From: Fomes fomentarius
Lineage: Eukaryota; Basidiomycota; Agaricomycetes; Polyporales; Polyporaceae
Reading direction: 5' to 3'
Assembly (NCBI GenBank): GCA_022606135.1
Contig: JABYQN010000001.1
Location: 744,001 to 808,000 of the forward strand
DNA length: 64,000 nucleotides
Position numbers and translations under genes: made by a program. The notes under the pieces were generated by a model that did no database searches, had not been told where the DNA came from, and was given only the letters and a program-made list of their open reading frames with translations. Shown one piece after another: positions 55,340-64,000 of the stretch; position 1 is the stretch's first letter; each line of letters begins with the position of its first letter.

Positions 55340-58300
55340 TCACTCTGCCTTGAGAGCCCCAATCCGCCCCTCCTTCGGCGGCTTGGACGGCGACCCGGTA
55401 TTCGAACCACCTCTGCCCGGGAGATGGAACCTGAACAACCCGACGGTGTTCCCGAACCCAGCGAGACAGCACCCAGACGTGCTCACGAACGGCGACACCC
55501 GCGTGAAATGCAGCCGCGGCACGACAGTCCTCCGCTTCGGCAGCGGGGCGGTCAAGCGAACGGAGCCAGTACTCGCGTCCGTCTCGTACTTGCGCCGTCG
55601 GGGCGGTTCGTGGGCATGGCTCAGAGCAAGCAGCGGCGATGCTTGCAGACGGCTCTCGCTCGGATCGAATGTCCACAGCTCCCACCTGTCCAGTGCAGCC
55701 GCGGTCAAACCGCCCGAATGCGAGGTATCTAGCGAGAGTTGGCCTTTTGGGTCGGTGTCGGTTCGCCGAGGGACTTGCGTGCGTGGTCGACGACGGATAC
55801 CGACGATCTTGTCGTGCCCGATGTCCCACCCACCACGCTCAGTCGTCGCTTCGGCCACGCGAACAACGACCAGACTTTGCCATATTGAGGGCTGTGGAGA
55901 CGTAGCGAGGAAGCTCGACGCCGGTGTGACGTCTTGAGGTCCAACGGGATTATCGGTCTCAAAATAGTCTGGGTGATTCAGGAAGAACGTCTCGGATGCC
56001 CGGCGCAGATCCTTCTCTGATGCTCGACGTGAATGGACGCCATGGCCAGACACCGGGAATATGGTGGGTGGGGAGGAAGAGACAGAAGACATCCTGGAGC
56101 GCGTTCGGACTGGAGTATTTGTGCCAGTGGAGGCAACCGATACGCTACTGCCGCTACGAGAACGGTGGCTGAGTAGGCTAGAACGGGGAGCTTGTTGAGG
56201 AAGGTTGCGAGGACATGCGCAGCGTCGTGTCGGTAGAGTCAGATACGCGCGGTAGAATTGGACAATGTGTCCGACAGAGAACGTGACAGAGAAGTTCTCG
56301 ACGGGTAGCTCTCCGCACGTCGTACAGATCGAGGTGTGCACTGGCGAAAGTTTCAACACATTGATGTCGCCGAAAGGCTCATCAAGGATGAAGAGACATT
56401 CGCGCGTGCACGGATCCCAGAGTGAGATGACGCCGGCCTGAGTTGCCGCGCCTACGATGATTCTTCTCGCGCCGTCCAGCTCGACGCTGCAGACATGCAC
56501 CTTCGATACGAGGTCTGCAGGATTGCCGGCAGAAAGGATGCACTCGCCGGAAAATACGGCAGTAGAATCCTCGACGTTGCATACCTCTAGGATTCCATCA
56601 TCAAGCGAGAACCCGACCAACAACCGCCCATCCGCCTGGATGGGTAGAAGCATGGATTTCATGACCGAGGCAGCACGTGAGGGTGTGATGTACCGGGGGT
56701 TTGCCAATGATAAGATGTCCCATTCGACCACTGCTCCGTTCTCGTATGAGGCATACAGGTGGCAGGTTAGTTCCGTCGACGATCCCACTGGGGGGCTGGT
56801 CGAGGTAACCACGGGCGCGGTAACTCCCGATGAAGATTTCATCATGCCGAGGACATGCACCGACGTCACACCGGAGGTGAGATGTTCAAGGTGAAAGAGG
56901 GGGAGCGGTTTAATCTGGTCCTTCCCGATAAGGACCACAGCGATCGTCCCAGAACCGGTGCCCGCGGCGCAGATGTTGCCCATAGAGTTCATCGCGATGG
57001 CAGTAATGGTCGTCGCGGCGGATGGGGTGCTCGCACTCGCGAGAACGAATGCGGAGGTGTCGACGACAACGTGAGACTGTGTCTCCGTTCGCCATATCAC
57101 GAATTCGTTGTGAAGACCAACGGTGGCGATAGTCTTACCGTCTTCGCTGGATGCGATGAGGTCGACATCTGTCGCGAACGCGCGTGGCAGGGTGGTGAAA
57201 GAGATGCTGCCCCCTTCGACTGCAGTGGACCCCTCGGAGCTAGGCGTTTCCGGCTCCGCAGCGTGTCTCTGGGCTTCCAGAAGCTCTGCGTCCTTCAATA
57301 GATACAGAAGAAGCCCGTAAAGCAACATCGTGGTTCCTGTGATAGGCATCACGAAGATCTGCAGAAGCCATACCACTGGTCGAACAGTACGAGACCAGAA
57401 TCGTGAGGGACGGGGTCTGGAAGGTTTCTCAGGATGGGCAGTGATATCGTCTAGGGCCTCCGCGGTGGTGTCGCCATATACGAGGATAGTAGGAGATTCG
57501 ATGCGAACGTGGACGAGCGTGTCACCGACGGGGTTAAGGATCTGCCAGACCCTTTGCGCAGGAGATGTGCTGTCGACCATTGAGTTTGTGGCCGTCTTCA
57601 GATTGGTCAATGGGTTTTGAGCAGGCTTCTTGACCGATTGCTTCCCACCGACTGCTTGGGGCGATGTCGTGTAGTACAATGCACCGGTTATGGCGAGAAG
57701 CTAGAGACGGCGTAATTCATCATTACACATCGTGTGTGAGCGCAGAGAGGGGACTCACTAAGAACAAGCTGATGTTCTTCGCAGGTCTTCCTCGCAGCAC
57801 GCTCTGCACTGTAGTCCAAATCGAGCCCCACTTCGACTTCGAGGGTTGTGCTGCGACCCTCCTTGCGTCCGTGACCACAGACGGCGTGAGATTCGCGTTC
57901 TGTCGCAGAAGCTCGTCCAACTGAGAAACAATGTCAGCTTCAGCCAGAGAACCAACCATCACTGGCACTTGCCTCAAGGCGTTGTATATCAATGGATACA
58001 ACAGTCACGAAGAAGGTGTGCACAAGGAACCAGTGGGCTACAAGAACCACGATAGAGAAGGCACAGAACTGCCTGATTGCGCCTGAAGAGAATACCGCGA
58101 TGATTCCGAGAACAGTATTGTACGATACAACTTTGAGTGTGTTGGATGTGCCTGCATGACTCAGTCCGTGTGCTATTCGCTCTTTGACAGGGAGGGATAT
58201 CGACGTCTTCACTACTGCATCCACCTATGAGAAAGGTCAAAAATCACTCCAAGAAAGTATGTATCAAAGTTCACGCACAATACTGGACATGTTTTCCACG

Positions 58301-59548
58301 CCAATGAACACGAGTATGATCGGGAATAACTCCCTCGGGACCATCGTGACTCGAAACCCGACCAACGCACAGACACTGACACTGGTGATGGTACTGACGG
58401 CAATCTCAACGAGGCCAGTGAACGCGAGACCTATGCGAGAGTGCACCATGTCCATGCGTTGAAACAGCCTGAAACAGTAGACGCTGAATGCTGTGTACGT
58501 CACATACGTGAATGCAGTAAGAATGGAAAAGCGGTTGCGCAAGGAGGCATGCTTGCGGTACTGTAGCAGGGTGTTGGCACGATGAGTGACACAAGATGTG
58601 ATTAGTGTGGAGTTCCTGGAGAATTCGAATGAGGCGTACCTCCAGTGCAATCAACTGCGGCTCCTGTGCCAGCACCACCAATTCACCAGAACCTCCGCCC
58701 GCATCCTCCAGGGCATGCAGCCATTGGAAGTGGCCGTCATTTCCAAAACAATCCTTCTCAGAGAAGAAATAAGTGAGGACCAAGAACATGGCGGCATCGA
58801 CACGGTGGGAAGTGGGGTCTTGAAGCTCGCGCCCCGCGAGCACCATATCCGGTGAGATCGGTACACCGGAGATAGATACGTTCTGTGAGAAGTTAATTGT
58901 GTTCAGGATGTGTTCGTCCGAGGCGAGTGACCGTTCGTCATGGTTCCAGAAGACGGAGGGACTTAGAACGAAACAAGAACCAGAACGAGTGTGGAGACAT
59001 GGGAGGCCGCGCGATGCCATGGCTTCCGCTATTCGTCGTTCGAGCTTGAGTGTGGCGAGTAGCGTGCTCTTGTCTAAAGCCCCAAGACCTTCCTCCGGAG
59101 AAGCACTGCCCACCAAGACACGTTCTTCGCGGACTATGCCCTCCATACCGCACCTTGCCCGAGCAACTGAATCCGCCCTCACGCGGAGCGCGGGGTCACC
59201 CTCCCAAAGGTGTCGTAGGTCATGTTGTGCAAAGTAGCTTGATATGTCGTCTGGGGTGAGGAAGGAATCGAGGACGCGTAGGGTGAAGCCAGCGAAGTAT
59301 TGGTTCTGCGATGAGTAGTAACTGGCGATAGCGGGAAACAGGAGTGATGTGATGACAACCGAGGAAACAAGAATGAGACGGATCTGGTGTGTTGCGCAGT
59401 GACTAGGGAGAGCAGATTTGAACAAGTGTGCAGAGAGAGAAGAGTCGCATACGCACATGCCGAAGCGGTAGAAGAACTGCGTCCCAAGCAGCCGTGCGCG
59501 TTGCAGCGCAGAGCCCAAGAGTCTGTGCATCCTTCCGCCCGACGTCAA
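55340..59548 (-). CDS. SCAP: SREBP cleavage-activating protein (SCAP) homologue
   Basis: Six exons on the minus strand: 59548-59457, 59402-58640, 58560-58279, 58224-57973, 57920-57759 and 57700-55340, giving 1303 residues. SCAP escorts the membrane-bound factor SREBP from ER to Golgi when sterol or oxygen is low. Seen: a first membrane segment near residue 40 (LILVSSVVITSLLFPAIASY), a long lumenal loop, and a sterol-sensing domain from about residue 290 (FSILTAFTYVTYTAFSVYCF, then HSRIGLAFTGLVEIAVSTIT, RELFPIILVFIGVENM). Two more membrane groups follow (FCAFSIVVLVAHWFLVHTFF and VWLLQIFVMPITGTTMLLYG). The C-terminal half is a WD40-like beta-propeller with a long Ser-rich insert (IATVGLHNEFVIW, GVISLWDPCTRECLFI). 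One intron (57972-57921) has a GC-AG donor. It is divergent from PDX1. The architecture makes the call strong. Confidence 0.9.
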
Positions 59549-60137
59549 TAGGCCCCTCTTGTGGTCGTCTCAGACTTATATGTTGACGATAATCACGACA
59601 ATCTTGAGCAGAAATGGAGAATGTCCCACAAAACGACGAATGAAACCTGCTAGACACTTTGAGGGGGACAGAAACAAGACCGCATTCACTGTACAACTCA
59701 CCCTGGGTGTGTGCGTTCCCGCGTTCAAAAGCCCCAAGTAGATAGAGACAAAAGGTTCATAATGACTAGGCGAAGCAAGAAGGAGATGGAGAGTGTCAAA
59801 GACTGGTCAAAGACCCAGCGCCGTGACTGCATGCAGGCGTCCCGGTCGGACTGCGGGCGTCAGGGCGCGTCAGGCTCGGAATCATCCTGCAGACTACAGT
59901 CTCGCCGCGCTCGCGGGGTTGCTCGACGCCTTGAGCATGTTCAACATCACCGTTCGCATCCCCAGCGTCGCAGGGCAATTCTCATGATGATATAGACATA
60001 TTCGCGCTCTTTGGCCGTAGTAGTCGCGAGCTGGCGCGTACGAACACAGATCTCGGCCTTTGCCGAGTGTTAGACGCTAGGCGTGCGCTGTATGTACGTC
60101 GAGCGACGCGTCTCGTGAACCGTACGACTTGTCCAAG
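59549..60137. promoter_or_regulatory. Divergent intergenic region, SCAP / PDX1
   Basis: 589 bases between the start codons. A plus-strand open stretch at 59793-59987 (ends ALSMFNITVRIPSVAGQFS) has a protein-like end but no start exon. No sterol-element match is claimed. Confidence 0.4.
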
Positions 60138-61290
60138 ATGCAGTCCCTCCAGCACGTCTCGAAGACGGCCTTTCGCTCGTCGACGAGCAGAAGATGTGAG
60201 TGTGATAATGAATTTAATTAAACGCTATGTTGCTGACGAACGCAATGGTGAGCAGGGATGCACATGACCGCGGCGCGGAGCGCGGTCTCCAAGCTTGCGA
60301 TGCCTGCCATGTCGCCAACGATGACGGAGGGTGGGATTGCGTCGTGGAAGAAGCAGGAGGGTGAGGCTTTCCAGGTTGGCGATGTTCTTCTCGAGATTGT
60401 ACGTGCGCACACAGTCATTTCGTCATAAACACAAGTCAAGGCATGGGAGCGCCCTGACACCAATCGCTACTGCAGGAGACGGACAAGGCGACTATTGACG
60501 TAGAGGCACAGGACGATGGTGTTCTAGGGAAGATCCTGGTGCGTGCGGTCATTCTGTGTGGTTGAAGATGCGCTTACGCTGGCGTTGCAGGCACCCGACG
60601 GCACCAAAAATGTGCCAGTGGGCAAGACCATCGCGCTTCTCGCGGAAGACGGTGACGACATATCCAACCTCGAAGTCCCTGCGGACGAGCCTGCGCCGTC
60701 TCAACCCACTCCCCAACCCTCCTCTTCGTCCTCACAACCAACGTCTGCAACTGAAAAGAAGACCCCCGCTCCTCAGGATTCGTCCGAATTGCACCACCCC
60801 ACTTCCTCACGACCTCTCTTCCCTTCCGTCTTGCGGCTCGTCCAAGAACACGCTATCTCTCAGAGCGACTTTGACAAGATCAAAGGCACGGGTGTGCGTG
60901 GTATGCTCACCAAGGGCGACGTCCTTGCACATCTTGGCCTCGCGTCTGCACCGACTGGCACATATCGCCAGACTTCGCCGCCAGACTCAAAGAAGGACAC
61001 GAAGACTGCTGCGAAGACTGAGGCGGTTATCCTAGACGGCCCTGCAGTCCGCAGGCTGATCGTGGCCAATTTCCTTGAGACGTCGATCAAGGCACGGTCG
61101 GCTGCCGGTAAGTTTCTTGTCATTCGCGCGAGGAAGTTTCTACTGACAGGCTTCTGCAGTACCAAAAGAGCCCGCAGACTTTGACTCCGTGATCGCGGAT
61201 TACCTACCGCCCCCTAAGGCGAAGTCCGGTATCCCTGCTCAAGATGTTTCGAAGCCCAAGACTGCTGACGTTTTAGACGGATTGCTTTAG
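60138..61290 (+). CDS. PDX1: Pyruvate dehydrogenase complex, protein X component
   Basis: Five exons: 60138-60195, 60256-60398, 60476-60538, 60591-61107 and 61160-61290, giving 303 residues. Protein X docks the E3 subunit (dihydrolipoamide dehydrogenase) onto the E2 core in the mitochondrial matrix. Seen: a presequence rich in Arg/Ser/Thr (about 30 residues); a lipoyl domain [20 protein letters not shown] with the lipoyl lysine in ETDKATID (Lys71); a Pro/Ser/Thr linker; a peripheral-subunit-binding domain ([20 protein letters not shown] then [18 protein letters not shown]). There is no E2 acetyltransferase domain and no HxxxD motif, which separates it from E2. The C-terminus is short ([13 protein letters not shown]). 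Start: the first ATG giving a presequence. Tail-to-tail with RAD1, 91 bases apart. Confidence 0.93.
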
Positions 61291-61381
61291 TATAATGCCC
61301 TTGACCCAGCTAATAGACCTGTTTACGACCGCCGCTCACTGGTCAATACATTGAAGACAACTATGGATACATGGGCGCAGT

Positions 61382-62572
61382 CTCTAAAGATCACTCAACG
61401 GTAGGCACTGCGTCTGGTCAGCCTCCTTCGCTGTGACATACACTGGCATGAACTCACCCAAAACTCAACAAAGGCTTGGGAACGCTGTGCGGCAGGGCGC
61501 CGCGGGGTAGGCATCAAGAACTGCAAATCCAACAACCCCTCGTTGTCGATCCGCAAAGACGTCTTGAGCGAAAGCTGGAGCGCACGCATCGCCCTGGCGA
61601 TGTGCGAGAATTTGTACCTGCCAAACTCTACGTCAGCCACCGACCGCGAACGCCGAGGGAGCCTTGCGTACGTGAACGACACCGGCTGCGCGCACTCGCA
61701 CGTCTCGAGCACTTCGCGGTCATTTGGGTAGTCCATCTCCGTCGAGCCGTACTGCCCGACAGCGCGCAGCCGCAGACGGGGAGGCGCGTTGCGCACGATG
61801 CGATTACCCGGCGGGAGCGGATTGCCAATGATCGTCAGCTTTTCTGTCGAGGAGTCGAGCTCGGACAGCGCGTCGCGGAGCCATGACGACTGCAAGGACA
61901 AGCAGGTCAGCGGCGGGTGTGCAGGGTGCAGGCACGCGAACAATCCCACCTTCAGGATAATTTTGAGCACGCTGCGGGAGACATGTCACTGAGGCACGTA
62001 TGACGCAGGCGGACGTGGACGTACGTTGCGTCCGGATCCAACGAGAGCTCGAATCGAGGCTCAGAGTCCCACGTCGTAATCTCGCACGTCGCAGTGGGTC
62101 CCCCAACCTCCTCAGCCCTGGGTCACAAACAAGGTTCAAGGTTCAGCGAACGGGTGCGTGCACATGGCAGAGGACATAAGATTGACGTACACAAGCAGCG
62201 TGAGTGGGTGGCCAGGCCCGGCGTACGACATGCGCATTCCAGTGCCCTTCCCTGGGGTGAACCACTGCTCCAAACGCGAGTTGCCCGCAGCCAGGTCGTC
62301 TGCGCGTCCTTTGCCCTTATCTCTACGCCGGGCGCCCGTCCCTCCGTCCGAGTCGTCGTCTGCGTTTTTCTTTTTCTTCGATGTGGAGTTGGGCGCGACG
62401 CCCGCGGTGCCGAGAATGTTCAGGCAATCCATGAGCGTGTTGAGTGGGATCTCGAACGCGGTCGTCTGCTCTTCGTCTTCTTCCTGCGAAGGCTTCGGAT
62501 CTTGGGAAGAGCGCGCAGCCTCGGGGTTGTATTCGAATTCGTCGAAGACGTGCTTGAACACGAACGCGGTCG
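61382..62572 (-). CDS. RAD1: RAD1 checkpoint clamp subunit, first exon not found
   Basis: Exons found on the minus strand: 62572-62193, 62110-62025, 61971-61950, 61889-61672, 61617-61458 and 61405-61382, encoding 295 residues in frame. Rad1 is a ring subunit of the 9-1-1 clamp that signals DNA damage. Conserved stretches: TAFVFKHVFDEFEYN, FEIPLNTLMDCLNILGTAG, TGMRMSYAGPGHPLTLL, TCEITTWDSEPRFELSLD, LKIILKSSWLRDALSELD, LRAVGQYGSTEMDYPNDREV, FSHIARAMRALQLS, KTSLRIDNEGLLDLQFLMP. A Lys/Asp/Ser-rich loop near 62340 is an insertion relative to short homologues. The first exon here starts with a good acceptor (TACTAAT branch-like site, CAG) in phase 1, so an upstream exon of about 55-65 residues is expected. 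I cannot find it in 62573-63100. Either it is diverged or distant, or the gene is 5'-truncated. Confidence 0.88.
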
Positions 62573-63176
62573 CTGGATTCGGGTGCATTAGTACGATGCT
62601 AGATAAGCACAGCCTGGGAAAGGCGCAATGGGGATGGCCCAGTTGTTCTTCTCTCGACATGCTCTCGAGTGGAGTGCAGACCGCAGTCGTATCAGGGTAC
62701 TCTTTGGTGTACAATGCGAAGCAGCTTCCGGACCCTGAACTGCTGAGAACACCCACAGAAGGATCCTCTTTTCCATCAGTGACAAAGCGTCCTGGCCGGA
62801 ACTGATCTCAGGACAACTCAATGGGTCTGGAGGTATCTGACGTAGCAAGGGGTCGCTGATCCAGATAGGATGCATATGAATAGATGAATGACGACGAAGG
62901 GGCTCCCATAACCCAGGGAACCAACTTTCTCGCATGAACTGCAGTGCTTCTAGCCATACCCTGAGAATGAGGAGAACACCTTCCTAGACCCCATCTGACC
63001 GATGTCTTTGCATGCGGGATGACCGAGCTCTGCGAGCAACTCTACGATTGACGGGATATTTCATTTCCCATCGTGCAGGTCAATGGCAATGCACACCCCG
63101 ACAACGCCGAACCTCGGTTCGTAGAGCAGTGCTGTCAGTATACATATGGTTACTGGTACGAAGTGCAGCAATGCGA

Positions 63177-63218
63177 CGGCGCGATCCCATGGGTACAACC
63201 GTGCATGGGATCGCGCCG
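63177..63218. repeat. Perfect inverted repeat, 15-base arms
   Basis: CGGCGCGATCCCATG, a 12-base spacer, then CATGGGATCGCGCCG. Both arms match exactly. Position is outside any supported gene. Confidence 0.85.
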
Positions 63219-63900
63219 CGTTTATACGAGCTCGAGAGGCCTTTCAGTTTGGAATAGGCATAATAATGACTGGGAGTCCCCACCCTATCCGCATTTCACC
63301 GGCCGTATGTGTCTTTCTGCACTCTCATCACTATTTGTGAATGCGCCCCCATCGCTTGTTTACGAGAATGTCACATGGACAGATGGAGCACACCCCTTCC
63401 GTGTCATATATGTCATTCGTCGAAGGGTAAGGGTTTGGCAGCGAGAAGAGAAGTGGTCCACATCGACCATCCTTACTAAGTCCACTGGACGAGATGGAAG
63501 GACGATTATAGCATATTAGCCGCAAGAAATGCCAAGGGTGAGGGCGAGGGTTGTGACCGCCCATTGATCAAGAGCGGGCAGGTCGGGACAGATCTCACTA
63601 GTTTCTAGTTTGAATGACAGCGACGATTCTAGTGTCTAGCATTCCTTCCTTTCTCTCAGGTGACACTGCCCAACGAGCGCCAGCTCCATGCTCAAACCAT
63701 ACCATGTGAGGAGTCCCTTCGATATCGCCCAGAGCTTTGAGTGATATGCGAGTAGCCTCCCTATAGTATATATCGACCCGATAATAAAGGTAGTAAAATA
63801 TGACGATTCACGAATGATTCCACAGGCGATCCATTTGAACGCTTCACGACGGAGTGTTGTCGTCAATTCGCCTCGATTTGAGATGAATTAATGTAGACCG

Positions 63901-63924
63901 GTGAAGCTCCACGTGGAGCTTCAC
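63901..63924. repeat. Perfect 24-base palindrome centred on CACGTG
   Basis: GTGAAGCTCCAC followed directly by GTGGAGCTTCAC, with no spacer. The centre is the E-box CACGTG. No gene is seen beside it within the window, though one may start beyond the right edge. Confidence 0.85.
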
Positions 63925-64000
63925 TCTGCCATGGGGAACACTCCCGATGAGACTTCACCCCATGAATCACTGTGAGAATCGTCCCGTGGAGCGTCATAGT

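Larger units (their letters stand above)
62573..64000. other. Right-end region
   Basis: No gene identified. The minus-strand frame upstream of RAD1 (62600-62790) is open with a Ser/Gly-rich stretch (VLSSSGSGSCFALYTKEYPD) that does not fit Rad1. A plus-strand frame at 63073-63519 has a Cys/Tyr-rich start with an acceptor-like site before it, but no motif. Holds the two palindromes described separately. Confidence 0.4.

Noticed and set aside
1..64000. CRISPR array, rRNA genes, bacterial-type operons
   Set aside because: No regular spacer-repeat array, no rRNA-like sequence, and the gene style is that of a fungal nuclear genome.

Overview
The window looks like a chromosomal segment of a filamentous basidiomycete, probably an agaricomycete of polypore type; that placement is an inference from gene content and style. 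The genes have short GT-AG introns (about 45-150 bp), pyrimidine-rich leaders and GC-rich coding sequence. The recognised families are typical of mushrooms: cerato-platanin, F-box, SRPK-like kinase, MYND-finger paralogues and SCAP. No database search was run. Exon joins were worked out by hand from splice signals, frame and knowledge of the families.

Layout. 0-7 kb: the start of an F-box gene running off the left edge, a secreted cerato-platanin, a decayed MYND-finger gene, a decayed membrane-protein-like stretch and an SRPK-like kinase. 7-18 kb: gene-poor DNA with simple repeats and one copy of a dispersed repeat. 18-24 kb: one long low-complexity gene between a purine-rich 5' flank and a pyrimidine-rich 3' flank. 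24-29 kb: gene-poor, with the second, inverted copy of the dispersed repeat. 29-37 kb: glutathione reductase divergent from a small CHY zinc-finger (Hot13-like) protein, an actinoporin-like small protein, an F-box relic and an intronless unknown gene. 37-44 kb: four intact MYND-finger paralogues. 45-50 kb: SPT3, DDI1 and ATG29. 50-53 kb: a broken inverted MYND copy and two foldback or MITE-like elements. 53-55 kb: an F-box-type gene. 55-63 kb: SCAP, the pyruvate dehydrogenase X component (PDX1) and a RAD1 gene whose first exon could not be found. The last 1.4 kb is gene-free apart from two perfect palindromes.

How it fits together. Housekeeping genes form compact blocks with divergent promoters (GLR1/HOT13-like, DDI1/ATG29, SCAP/PDX1) and close tail-to-tail ends (SPT3/DDI1, PDX1/RAD1). 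Between them lie fast-evolving islands. The main one is the MYND family: four intact genes share one intron position at the end of the zinc finger and an undescribed C-terminal domain of about 250 residues. They are accompanied by two pseudogenes, a tail fragment and two inverted duplications. One of these inverted duplications brackets the SPT3-DDI1-ATG29 block.
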